Source of the DNA: Bacteroidota bacterium
GTDB taxonomy: Bacteria > Bacteroidota > Bacteroidia > Chitinophagales > Chitinophagaceae
Direction: 5' to 3'
Length of the DNA: 41,249 bases
Assembly: GCA_013285915.1 (NCBI GenBank)
Contig: JABDGS010000026.1
Span: 1 to 41,249, forward strand
A program made the translations under genes and the position numbers. Under the pieces are notes generated by a model. That model saw only the letters and a program-made list of their open reading frames with translations. It made no database searches and was not told where the DNA came from. This document shows positions 9,820-17,437 of this stretch, piece by piece (position 1 is the stretch's first letter; each line of letters opens with the position of its first letter).

Positions 9820-10545
9820 CTATCCTTTCTTATGCACATCACTGCTGCCGCTTGAACTGTAGTTACGTATAATACCAGACCCCTTGTATGATACATCGCT
9901 GCCGCCGCTTGCTTTTACATTCATTTCTTTATTAACAGTTATATAAATGTCGCTGCCGCCACTGGCGTCAATGTCGCAATTGTCAGTTACAAAGTCGTAA
10001 CCTACAAAGTCGCTGCCGCCACTGGCATCAACCGAAATAGAACTTGCTTTACCGGATATTTTAACATCGCTGCCGCCGGTTTGTTTTACTGTAAAGGCAC
10101 CGGTATTAACCTGCCCGTGAAAATCGCTCCCGCCGCTCAAATGCAGGTCAAGCGTGGCAGACTGCAAAGTACCTTCAACATACACATCACTGCCGCCAGA
10201 CGCCTGCAATTCAGTAATATCTTTCACCGTTACGTAGGCTTTCATGTGCTTGTCGCTCCAACCCCAGTTAACGTGTACACCCATACCCGCATCATAATAA
10301 ATTTTCAATACGCCGTTCTCAATTTCTGTTTTAATATTATTGCGGTATTTAACGTCGCTGCTTGAAACGGCAACCCCTTCCGTGCTGCCCTGTGTTATAT
10401 AAAGATCAATACCGCTGGATATTCTAACGCCGTGAAAGCCTGCTACCTGGCGTACTTCAGCGTTTTTATCATTTACCACCGTATTTTGAGCTATAGCAGC
10501 GGTAGCCAAATCGGCGCAAACAAAAAAGAATATTATTTTTTTCAT
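9820..10545 (-). CDS. DUF2807 (GIN domain) exported beta-helix protein with GGSD repeats
   Basis: The start at 10545 gives MKKIIFFFVCADLATAAIAQ, a signal peptide; an upstream ATG at 10569 would precede it with eight residues. The mature region matches the DUF2807/head-GIN auto-transporter-adhesin-like domain of Bacteroidota, a right-handed beta-helix. Its hallmark here is a run of S/T-GGSD turns (ASGGSDVYVEG, LSGGSDFHGQ, QTGGSDVKIS, ASGGSDFVGY, ASGGSDIYIT, ASGGSDVSYK), ending in a degenerate SGSSDVHKKG. Six GGSD copies about 18-22 residues apart imply one per helical rung. It is probably surface or periplasmic; the family's function is not established. A hairpin terminator follows. Confidence 0.88.
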   Translation of the reverse strand: MKKIIFFFVCADLATAAIAQNTVVNDKNAEVRQVAGFHGVRISSGIDLYITQGSTEGVAVSSSDVKYRNNIKTEIENGVLKIYYDAGMGVHVNWGWSDKHMKAYVTVKDITELQASGGSDVYVEGTLQSATLDLHLSGGSDFHGQVNTGAFTVKQTGGSDVKISGKASSISVDASGGSDFVGYDFVTDNCDIDASGGSDIYITVNKEMNVKASGGSDVSYKGSGIIRNYSSSGSSDVHKKG

Positions 10546-10758
10546 AAACTGTTTTTTAATAATACGCACAATATGCAGGAATGTTACAATGTAATAAAAA
10601 AAATATTTTTAGCTATATTATTCATAATCATTGCTATAACGTTAGGTTAAATAATAAAAAATTGCCTTTTTTACCAATTGGCTTTAAAAAATATATTACT
10701 TTACACCTTACGGAAACATAACAATTAAAACTGGGCAACCTCTTTAAAAGACAACGTA

Positions 10759-11592
10759 ATGAAAACGCTGCATATTTTCATTTTTTTAAGTGCGGCGTTA
10801 TGCAGTTGCGTTAATCAAAAATTTCTGTCTAAAAACCAGGTTGTATTTAAAGTTGAGTCCCTTGGCAATGGTAAAGGGCAGATAAAGGCCTACCATACAA
10901 GCGGTAAAACAATTCACGTTTCAATAAAAGACTCTGGGGATGTACTACTAATAAAGAAGCACGACAGCACGGGCAGTGATTTTATTTTGCCTACTATTGT
11001 TACAACGCGGTTTAATACAAATAGCAAATACGACAGCCTTGCCGCGATAGGGTCATATTATTATCCTGAGACCTTATTTCCCCTCCCGGGGGATTCTAAC
11101 AGCAATCATTTGTTTATAACACCTCAACGACTGCAGTACTCTGAAGATAATTTCGTTTTACAATTAGTAACAACACCACTTAAAGTGCGGCCGGCGTTTA
11201 CCAAAAAGCGTTTAAAAGATTCGCTTTCGTTACAGGCCCTGGCAGAATTGAATATCGGCGCTTCGCTGGGGTTAAAAAGAACATGGGGGGTTTACAAAGC
11301 ACACCCGTACGATAATGGCCAAAAAGCCAGGAGCACATCTTTGTCAGGTTCATTTTTTTTCAGCCTGGGGGGTACTAATATAAAACCGATAACTATCCGC
11401 TATTACCGGCCTTATGAAAAAACCGAGCTGGCAGTTAGTTACGGCGCGACAATTTTATTTGGCTTTAATAGTATTAATATTGGATTATCAGCGGGAACAG
11501 ACCACTTGTTTGACCGCAACATTGGCAAGAGGTGGATTTACGACGGCAGCCTTTGGTATGGAATTACACTGGCATACGATATTGTAAAGTAA
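10759..11592 (+). CDS. Putative outer-membrane lipoprotein
   Basis: The 277-residue protein starts MKTLHIFIFLSAALCSCVNQ, a short hydrophobic segment ending in a lipobox-like LCSC, so lipidation at Cys-17 is plausible. The N-terminal half contains beta-rich sequence with no family I recognise. The C-terminal half (from about residue 150) has alternating hydrophobic/polar strands with aromatic ends (SLSGSFFFSLGG, TELAVSYGATILFGFNSINI, WYGITLAYDI), like the last strands of a small beta-barrel. Whether it is a barrel or a peripheral lipoprotein is unclear. It is divergent from the DUF2807 gene and followed by a good terminator. Confidence 0.7.
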   Translation: MKTLHIFIFLSAALCSCVNQKFLSKNQVVFKVESLGNGKGQIKAYHTSGKTIHVSIKDSGDVLLIKKHDSTGSDFILPTIVTTRFNTNSKYDSLAAIGSYYYPETLFPLPGDSNSNHLFITPQRLQYSEDNFVLQLVTTPLKVRPAFTKKRLKDSLSLQALAELNIGASLGLKRTWGVYKAHPYDNGQKARSTSLSGSFFFSLGGTNIKPITIRYYRPYEKTELAVSYGATILFGFNSINIGLSAGTDHLFDRNIGKRWIYDGSLWYGITLAYDIVK

Positions 11593-11612
11593 CATTTATA
11601 CGCCCCCATAAT

Positions 11613-11637
11613 TGGTGTTGCCGTAAACACCATTTTT
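11613..11637 (+). terminator. Rho-independent terminator after the lipoprotein gene
   Basis: TGGTGTT-GCCGTA-AACACCA makes a perfect 7-bp stem with a 6-nt loop, directly followed by TTTTT. It sits 20 bp beyond the plus-strand stop codon at 11592. Confidence 0.75.
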
Positions 11638-11660
11638 CACCAAAATTTTCCGGGCTTTGC

Positions 11661-12050
11661 TTAGCTTTCTTCTTTTGGTAATTCAATTTTTGGAAGCAAT
11701 GCCATTATCAGTATTATAAACGATAATAAAGCCTGCAGGTATATACCAGCTTCCTTTTGAGGGCAGTCGCCACCAGGGCAGGCAGTTATTACTATAAAAT
11801 TTCTTATACTCCACGACAAAACAATTGCTGCAATAAACACATTGGTGCGCTTGGCCCATATTTTAGGTGTAGCAAAGAGTATTGCGTTAACGCAACCAAA
11901 AATAATTGCCATTAAGCCGGGTTTACCAAAATCGCCGGCATGCAAACCTGTTATGGTAATGTTTACCGACGCAACATAAGCCCACGGTATAAAACATACG
12001 CCTATTAAAGCCAAAACTGCAACAACACCAATCGACTGCGAATACTTCAT
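11661..12050 (-). CDS. Small four-helix membrane protein
   Basis: I place the start at 12050 (MKYSQSIGVVAVLALIGVCF), giving 129 residues. The longer frame up to 12215 would add 55 residues that include the promoter DNA. Four hydrophobic helices are visible, near residues 7-29, 44-61, 67-85 and 100-120. The conserved-looking loop CPGGDCPQKEAGIYLQ between helices 3 and 4 carries two cysteines. No enzyme motif is seen. A TATATTTG element 23 bp upstream supports this start. It is convergent with the lipoprotein gene. Confidence 0.75.
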   Translation of the reverse strand: MKYSQSIGVVAVLALIGVCFIPWAYVASVNITITGLHAGDFGKPGLMAIIFGCVNAILFATPKIWAKRTNVFIAAIVLSWSIRNFIVITACPGGDCPQKEAGIYLQALLSFIILIMALLPKIELPKEES

Positions 12051-12072
12051 GTAATTATAAAAATTGTGCGCG

Positions 12073-12080
12073 CAAATATA
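12073..12080 (-). promoter_or_regulatory. Bacteroidota-type -7 promoter element (TATATTTG)
   Basis: On the minus strand TATATTTG matches the TAnnTTTG consensus exactly and ends 23 bp before the ATG at 12050. No clear TTG -33 element is seen upstream. It supports the short start for the membrane protein. Confidence 0.5.
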
Positions 12081-12263
12081 CAGCAAAACGGGGAAGGGCG
12101 GCAGGCAGTGCCATCGGGGCTGCTTTATTTGTGCCTGTAAACTGCAGCAATAATTCAAAAATCCCGAAACACGGTTTACATTATATGCAGGGTTTATAAA
12201 CATAAATTTTTGCATTTTTATCCTTCTGCACTTTACTACATTTACACTCTAAAAAATTAATTT

Positions 12264-12794
12264 ATGAATTTTGAGGAAGGTTTTTTGAAGGATGTAATTA
12301 AACGCTTTACAAATTACAAAGACCTTGGCGAAAAAACATTTGCGCAGCTGGAAGAAAAAGATTTCTTTTTCCAGGCATCGCCGGAAAGCAACAGCATTGC
12401 TGTTATTGTACAGCACCTGCATGGCAACATGCTTAGCCGTTTCACCAATTTTTTAACTGAAGACGGAGAAAAAATCTGGCGCAAAAGAGACGGGGAATTT
12501 GAAAATAATGCTGCAACAAAGGATGAAGTGATTGCCTTGTGGGATGAAGGATGGCAATGCGTTTTTAATTCTGTTAAAAGCCTTAAGCCCGAAGATATTA
12601 CAAAATCAGTGTACATCCGCAGTGAAGCCTTAAGCGTTTATGATGCCTTGTTGCGCCAGCTTGCTCATTACCCTTACCATGTAGGCCAAATTGTGTTTAT
12701 TGGTAAAATGCTGAAAGACGGCAACTGGCAATCGCTTAGCATACCAAAAAATAAAAGCGGTACTTATAACGATAAAATGGGGCATAAAGCCTAA
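12264..12794 (+). CDS. DinB-like protein (DUF1572 family)
   Basis: The 176-residue protein has the four-helix-bundle pattern of the DinB/DUF1572 superfamily. It carries two histidine pairs at the usual metal sites: VQHLHGNM near residues 50-55 and LAHYPYHVGQIVFIG near residues 133-147. Members bind a divalent metal; some act as thiol-dependent transferases, but most, including this subgroup, have no known substrate. It is cytoplasmic, with no signal peptide. It lies 39 bp upstream of the HAD phosphatase on the same strand, so the three genes here may be co-transcribed. A TACATTTA sequence at 12237-12244 is a possible imperfect promoter. Confidence 0.85.
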   Translation: MNFEEGFLKDVIKRFTNYKDLGEKTFAQLEEKDFFFQASPESNSIAVIVQHLHGNMLSRFTNFLTEDGEKIWRKRDGEFENNAATKDEVIALWDEGWQCVFNSVKSLKPEDITKSVYIRSEALSVYDALLRQLAHYPYHVGQIVFIGKMLKDGNWQSLSIPKNKSGTYNDKMGHKA

Positions 12795-12833
12795 CCGGGA
12801 GGTTAAACCTAAATGTAAACCACTGAACAATAT

Positions 12834-13499
12834 ATGACACTAAAACCGAAAGCAGTAATATTTGACCTTGACGGAACCTTGATTGATAACAACGCATACC
12901 ATATTGAAGCATGGAAGGTTTTTTATAATAACATTGGGCGTGAGTTTACCATGGATGAGTATACCAACAGAATGAACGGGCGCATAAACAGGGATATTTT
13001 TAATTTTATTTTTGACAGGCCGCTAACAAGCGAAGAGATTGACAAATACACGTATGAAAAAGAAAAACTGTACCGTGAACTTTATGCGCCATATATAAAG
13101 CCAATACCCGGTTTGTTGACCTTATTGCAGCAATTAAAAGACGCAGCTATACCCATGGCAATAGCAACAAGCGGCTGGCCAGTTAATATTGCTTTTATGT
13201 TTGAGCACATTGCCATTAAAGATTACTTTAACGATGTTATAGATGCAACACTGGTAACCAACAGCAAACCAGACCCTGAAATATTTTTAAAAGCAGCGGC
13301 TGCTGTTAGCGCTGACCCCGCAAACTGTATTGCCTTTGAAGATTCGGTTGCGGGTGTTCGTTCAGCAAAAGCTGCCGGCATGAAAGTAATTGCATTAACA
13401 ACCACACATACAAAACAAGACCTGGCACAAGCCGATAAAATAATAGCTGACTATACTGAAATTGATTTAAATGACCTGATACAAATTGTGCATGCATGA
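12834..13499 (+). CDS. HAD family phosphatase, beta-phosphoglucomutase-like
   Basis: This 221-residue protein has all four HAD motifs: DLDGTLID with nucleophile Asp-11 and Asp-13, IATSGWP (motif II), the lysine in NSKPDPEIF (motif III) and AFEDSVAGVRSA (motif IV). A helical cap lies between motifs I and II, as in beta-phosphoglucomutase and DOG-type sugar phosphatases. It should hydrolyse or transfer phosphate on a small phosphorylated metabolite in the cytoplasm. Its stop overlaps the start of the next gene (ATGA), so the two are probably translationally coupled and may act on the same pathway. Confidence 0.9.
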   Translation: MTLKPKAVIFDLDGTLIDNNAYHIEAWKVFYNNIGREFTMDEYTNRMNGRINRDIFNFIFDRPLTSEEIDKYTYEKEKLYRELYAPYIKPIPGLLTLLQQLKDAAIPMAIATSGWPVNIAFMFEHIAIKDYFNDVIDATLVTNSKPDPEIFLKAAAAVSADPANCIAFEDSVAGVRSAKAAGMKVIALTTTHTKQDLAQADKIIADYTEIDLNDLIQIVHA

Positions 13500-14476
13500 G
13501 CCATTTTATATTTGACGATTTACCGGGCAGGACCGCCCAGGTGCAGGGGAAAGAATATTTATTTTTTTCAGGGTATGGATATTTGGGCTTGCAGTTTGTG
13601 GATGAATTTAAAGCGATGGTAACGGAGGGTATAAACAAGTATGGTTGGCTATACCCGTCATCGCGAATAAGTAATACGAGGATAGCACTATTTGAAGAAT
13701 GTGAGCATTTATTGTCATCAATTACCGGTTGTGAAGAAACAGTACTTGTTTCAACAGGGTATACTGCAGGCCGCCTGGCAACCGAGATATTTAAGGAGGA
13801 TATTATAAACCTCAATCCTTCGCATCCCGCAATTAAAAGAGATAATCCATCCATTTCAAAAGGCATATATGCAGTAGATAGTATTAACATTCTTACATCA
13901 GCAATAACAGATATTGCAGCAATAAACCAACTTAATGATCTTGCCACACTTGTTATTGACGACTCGCATGGCGCAGGATTAACGGGTATTAACGGGGCGG
14001 GTGCAAGCAGCTATACAGAGCGGAAAGATGGTGTGGATTATATTTTTACTTATTCATTATCAAAGGCATGGGGAATAAACGCAGGTGCTGTAAGCTGCTC
14101 AAAGAAGCCTGCTGAAAAATACCGTCATCTGCCCGCTTATACAGGGGCTACGGCGCCTTCGCCAGGATTGGTTTACGCTTTTATTAAAGGGCAGGATATT
14201 TATGCAATTCAACGTGAAAAACTTAAAAATAATATCCAGTATTTTCAATCAGCTGTGGCGGGCATTAAAGGTATAAGGCATGATGATGGTTTGCCCATGT
14301 TTGTTTTGCCAACTGTTGATGAAAGCCTTTTAGTTAAACAAAATATTATTATATCGTCATTTGCTTATCCCAATCCGACCGCACCTAAAATACAAAGGGT
14401 GGTTATAAATGCTCTGCACACAAAACAAGATCTTGATTATTTAGCGTCTTCGCTAAAGGCGGCATTAATAACATAA
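13496..14476 (+). CDS. Compact PLP-dependent KBL/AONS-like enzyme
   Basis: At 326 residues this is some 60 shorter than typical alpha-oxoamine synthases (BioF, KBL), yet it keeps the fold-type-I landmarks. These are a glycine/aromatic start (FFSGYGYLGLQF), STGYTAGRLATEIF, the PLP-aspartate motif DDSHGAGLTG and the Schiff-base lysine in TYSLSKAWGINAG. The segment that normally carries a longer middle part of the large domain is reduced to NPSHPAIKRDNPSIS. The reaction could be an aminotransferase or an acyl-CoA/amino-acid condensation; I cannot decide. The start overlaps the HAD stop by four bases, implying coupling. It is convergent with the DUF4197 genes, 19 bp away. Confidence 0.8.
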   Translation: MSHFIFDDLPGRTAQVQGKEYLFFSGYGYLGLQFVDEFKAMVTEGINKYGWLYPSSRISNTRIALFEECEHLLSSITGCEETVLVSTGYTAGRLATEIFKEDIINLNPSHPAIKRDNPSISKGIYAVDSINILTSAITDIAAINQLNDLATLVIDDSHGAGLTGINGAGASSYTERKDGVDYIFTYSLSKAWGINAGAVSCSKKPAEKYRHLPAYTGATAPSPGLVYAFIKGQDIYAIQREKLKNNIQYFQSAVAGIKGIRHDDGLPMFVLPTVDESLLVKQNIIISSFAYPNPTAPKIQRVVINALHTKQDLDYLASSLKAALIT

Positions 14477-14495
14477 CAAATCCACAACAGGTATC

Positions 14496-15209
14496 TTAAT
14501 TTCTCGCAGCGGCGGCACTACCAAAAACTTTCTTCAGCAGGTCAGTTACCCTTGCGACAGGGTCTTTTCTTATTTTTTGTTCTTCAATGGCAATCTCGTG
14601 AAAAATACCATCTATTGCTTTGCCTGTAACATAGGCAGAGAGGTTTGTATTTACCGGGTTTGATGAAAACCTATTATATACAGTAAAAACTTCTTTCCAA
14701 TATTTTGTGGCATCAACTTTATCAAGCGATTTGCTTATAACCGGTGCAAAGGCATTTGTTAGTGCTACCGTGGTTTTTTGTTTAAAATAGTTGGTAGCAG
14801 CAAAATCATCCCCCTTTAAAATACTTATCGCGTCGCTTATTGTCATTTGTTTTATGGCATCAATAAAAATTGGTGTTGCAGATTTTGCAGCGTCTTCTGC
14901 AGCCCTGTTCATGCTTAAAATTGCTTTATCAACTACATTGCCTAAACCAACATTACGCAAAGTATTTTCTACTTTTTGTGCTTCAGGTGGCATTAGTATT
15001 TTAATTGCAGCATTTGCAAAAAAACCGTCCACCGCAGACAGCCTTGCCGTACCATTTTGCGTGCCTACAGTTAATGCCTCTTTTAGGCCCGCTGCTATAT
15101 CATCTGTTGATAAACCGCCGCTTTGCGGCAGGCTGTTAAGCAGTTGTTTTGCAGTATCACAACTGCATGTTGCAGTTATACATAAAATAAGCGCAATAAA
15201 ATATCTCAT
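14496..15209 (-). CDS. DUF4197 lipoprotein (second of a tandem pair)
   Basis: The 237-residue protein starts MRYFIALILCITATCSCDTA, a signal peptide with a lipobox-like TCSC, so it is probably lipidated. The rest is DUF4197: DIAAGLKEALTVGTQNG, FFANAAIKILMPPEAQKVE, MNRAAEDAAKSATPIF, TISDAISILKGDD, and a C-terminal IRKDPVARVTDLLKKVFG. This is an all-helical family of envelope proteins of unknown function. Its neighbour, 35 bp upstream on the same strand, is a paralogue with the same motif order, so the pair looks like a tandem duplication that is co-transcribed. Confidence 0.88.
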   Translation of the reverse strand: MRYFIALILCITATCSCDTAKQLLNSLPQSGGLSTDDIAAGLKEALTVGTQNGTARLSAVDGFFANAAIKILMPPEAQKVENTLRNVGLGNVVDKAILSMNRAAEDAAKSATPIFIDAIKQMTISDAISILKGDDFAATNYFKQKTTVALTNAFAPVISKSLDKVDATKYWKEVFTVYNRFSSNPVNTNLSAYVTGKAIDGIFHEIAIEEQKIRKDPVARVTDLLKKVFGSAAAARN

Positions 15210-15244
15210 TCAATTAGTAGTAAGCCGGCAAGTTAATTATTCTT

Positions 15245-15913
15245 TTAAAGGCTGCCGAAAACTTTTTTAAGTATGTCACTTGTTCTTTCAACAGGGTTTT
15301 TTCTTATGCTTATTTCTTCAAGCGCTATTTCATAAAAAAGGCCTGATAATGCTTTTTCAGTTACATAAGCCGTAAGGTCGGGATTGATCTTTTTTGTAAA
15401 GGGTACCTTGTCATACGTTGTTACAACGGTATTCCAATATTTGGTGGCATCAACTTTTTCAAGCGATGCTTTTATAACCGGGGTAAATGCGGCTATTAAA
15501 GCAGGTGATGTTTTTATACGCAGGTAGGTAGTGGCAGACGAATCGCCGCCTTTCAATATTCCTATAGCATCCGTAATGGTCATTTGCTTTACAGCATCTA
15601 AAAATATAGGTGCAGCGCTTTTGCTGGCGTCTTCTGCTGCCCGATTCATACTCAGTATCGCCTGGTCAACTTTATCGCCAAAGCCCATATTTCGTAATGT
15701 TTTTTCCATCTTTTGCGCTTCGGGCGGCACTAATATTTTAACTGCGGCGTTGGCAAAAAATCCATTAACTGCTGAAAGTTTTTGGGTGCTGGTTTGCACC
15801 CCCTTATTAAGGGCCTCTTTTAAACCGCCCGCAACGTCCAAATTGCTTAGCTGGGCTTTTGCGGCGATGACAAACAAACATGATACTATCAGGGGGAGAA
15901 ATATTTTTTTCAT
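15245..15913 (-). CDS. DUF4197 exported protein (first of a tandem pair)
   Basis: This 222-residue DUF4197 protein has a cleavable signal (MKKIFLPLIVSCLFVIAAKA) but no lipobox, unlike its downstream paralogue. Matching blocks are DVAGGLKEALNKGVQTSTQ, FFANAAVKILVPPEAQKME, MNRAAEDASKSAAPIF, TITDAIGILKGGD and IRKNPVERTSDILKKVFGS. The different export signals suggest the two copies now sit in different envelope compartments (soluble periplasm versus lipid-anchored). The function is unknown. A terminator separates it from the OmpA gene upstream. Confidence 0.88.
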   Translation of the reverse strand: MKKIFLPLIVSCLFVIAAKAQLSNLDVAGGLKEALNKGVQTSTQKLSAVNGFFANAAVKILVPPEAQKMEKTLRNMGFGDKVDQAILSMNRAAEDASKSAAPIFLDAVKQMTITDAIGILKGGDSSATTYLRIKTSPALIAAFTPVIKASLEKVDATKYWNTVVTTYDKVPFTKKINPDLTAYVTEKALSGLFYEIALEEISIRKNPVERTSDILKKVFGSL

Positions 15914-15974
15914 ACTGCTAACTTATGCAAGTGCTTTTAAATTCAGTAATGTAAAATGTTAATGGTTTGGCAAT

Positions 15975-16005
15975 AAAAAAACCGGCGTTGTAACAGCCGG
16001 TTTTT
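15975..16005 (-). terminator. Rho-independent terminator of the OmpA-domain gene
   Basis: AAAAACCGGC and GCCGGTTTTT form a 10-bp stem around a 9-nt loop (GTTGTAACA). On the minus strand a T-run follows the GC core. It starts about 20 bp past the OmpA-domain gene's stop at 16026. Confidence 0.85.
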
Positions 16006-16025
16006 ATTTATAAAACATTTATTTA

Positions 16026-17222
16026 TTATTTGCTTACAATTTTAAACTCAACCCTGCGGTTTTTATATTGGTCGTTTTTATTTTTTTCAGGATATACCAG
16101 TGGTTTTTTCATACCATAACCATTAAAAGTAAGGCGGCTTTTGTCAATACCATGGTCAATAAGATACTGATAAACAACCTGTGCCCTGTTATAAGAAAGA
16201 TTATATTCTTTTGTATCCCTGTCAAAACCTTCTTCCCCAATAGGCCAGCAGCATACGTGGCCCTGTATTTCAATTTTAAGTGTGGGTATCTGTTTCATCG
16301 CATCAACCACGGCCTCCAGATCAGGTATGTCTTTTTTAAGAATAGTATGGTAACCATTGTCAAAGTTAATACCTCTTAGTACCAGCGACTCTCCTACCTT
16401 ACTGTTTTTCAGTTTATCGGTAACCTGCTGGTTTAAGTCTGATGCTTTTGTATCCTCGGCTATCTCATTAGGTACTGTTGATGCTGGCGCCTCAACAACT
16501 GGCGCTGGTGTTGCTGCTTTTGGCGGCTCGGTTATTGCAACTGCCGGTTTGGGCTCTTCCATGGTTTCGGCAGCCACGTATAATTTTTTCATTACAAAAG
16601 GCGTGTCGTTACGAACATCGACAGTACGTTCAACTTTTAAAATATCGCCTTTATGCGGATGTTTGTTTATAGCAAGTATATCAGCAGAGTATGGTGGCGG
16701 TACCAAAACACTGTCATTAAGGTAGACGGTGTCAATGGGCATCTTTTTTACAACTGGCTTTTGCATAACCACAGCCGGTGGTTCCTGGTGCTTTGTTTCA
16801 ATAAGTGTTTTAACAACTGCGAAAGAGCCAGTGATTGTTACCACCCTGTTTAGGGAATCAATTATTTTTGGAGATGCATTTAAAGCAACTTGCCTGCGTT
16901 TACCATAGCCTTTAATGGTGTCCACATTGGCGATTGGGAAACCATTTGCCTGCATAAATTTGGCAACAGTTTGTGCCCTTTGTATTGATAGCCAGTCATT
17001 ATATTCCAGGGCACCCCATTTATCGCACCGTCCAACAACATATAAATGTTTGTCGTTTTTGTGCTCGTCAATAAACTGTTTCAGGTTTTCTTTTCCTTTT
17101 TCTGTAAGAAAATACTTATTCTTGAAAAAGTAAACGTTAACCAGTGAAGTGTCCTCCTGTGCATAAGTAGTTATAACAGTTACCAATAGTGCAAGCAGAA
17201 GCAATGGTTTTTTAAGTTTCAT
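16026..17222 (-). CDS. Exported protein with two OmpA-like domains
   Basis: The 398-residue protein starts with the signal MKLKKPLLLLALLVTVITTY. An N-terminal OmpA-like domain (about residues 28-130) is visible in GRCDKWGALEYNDWLSIQRA and SLNRVVTITG. A Pro/Ala-rich linker follows (KPAVAITEPPKAATPAPVVE, around 225-245). The C-terminal OmpA domain (about 270-397) shows FDNGYHTIL, YNLSYNRAQVVYQYL, NGYGMKKPLVYPEKN and NRRVEFKIV. OmpA domains bind peptidoglycan through an Asp in the GHTD motif and a downstream Arg. Here the first domain keeps Asp (GRCD), while the second reads GHVCC and lacks it. The role is probably envelope anchoring. Transcription ends at the hairpin 20 bp downstream. Confidence 0.88.
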   Translation of the reverse strand: MKLKKPLLLLALLVTVITTYAQEDTSLVNVYFFKNKYFLTEKGKENLKQFIDEHKNDKHLYVVGRCDKWGALEYNDWLSIQRAQTVAKFMQANGFPIANVDTIKGYGKRRQVALNASPKIIDSLNRVVTITGSFAVVKTLIETKHQEPPAVVMQKPVVKKMPIDTVYLNDSVLVPPPYSADILAINKHPHKGDILKVERTVDVRNDTPFVMKKLYVAAETMEEPKPAVAITEPPKAATPAPVVEAPASTVPNEIAEDTKASDLNQQVTDKLKNSKVGESLVLRGINFDNGYHTILKKDIPDLEAVVDAMKQIPTLKIEIQGHVCCWPIGEEGFDRDTKEYNLSYNRAQVVYQYLIDHGIDKSRLTFNGYGMKKPLVYPEKNKNDQYKNRRVEFKIVSK

Positions 17223-17251
17223 CGGGAAGTAGATTTAACGTGATTTGTAAG

Positions 17252-17284
17252 TTGACGTAAAAATATTATAGAATTCTATATTTG
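17252..17284 (+). promoter_or_regulatory. Bacteroidota-type promoter (TTG-N22-TATATTTG)
   Basis: TTG at 17252-17254 and TATATTTG at 17277-17284 are separated by 22 bp, within the range reported for this phylum's primary sigma factor. It points toward the FAD oxidoreductase, leaving a leader of about 145 nt. Confidence 0.45.
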
Positions 17285-17437
17285 CCGTTAACTGTATTAA
17301 AAACAATTGTACACAATTGTTGAGAAGCAGAGAGCTTTACAAAAGTTATTAACATAGATGTACGGCACTAAAAATCCCGAATAAAGATAAACAGATAATT
17401 TGATTTAACAATTTTTATACACATATTTAAGCCATTT

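Noticed and set aside
12051..12215. 55-residue N-terminal extension of the small membrane protein at 11661-12050
   Set aside because: It would translate through a TATATTTG promoter element and has no family-like composition.
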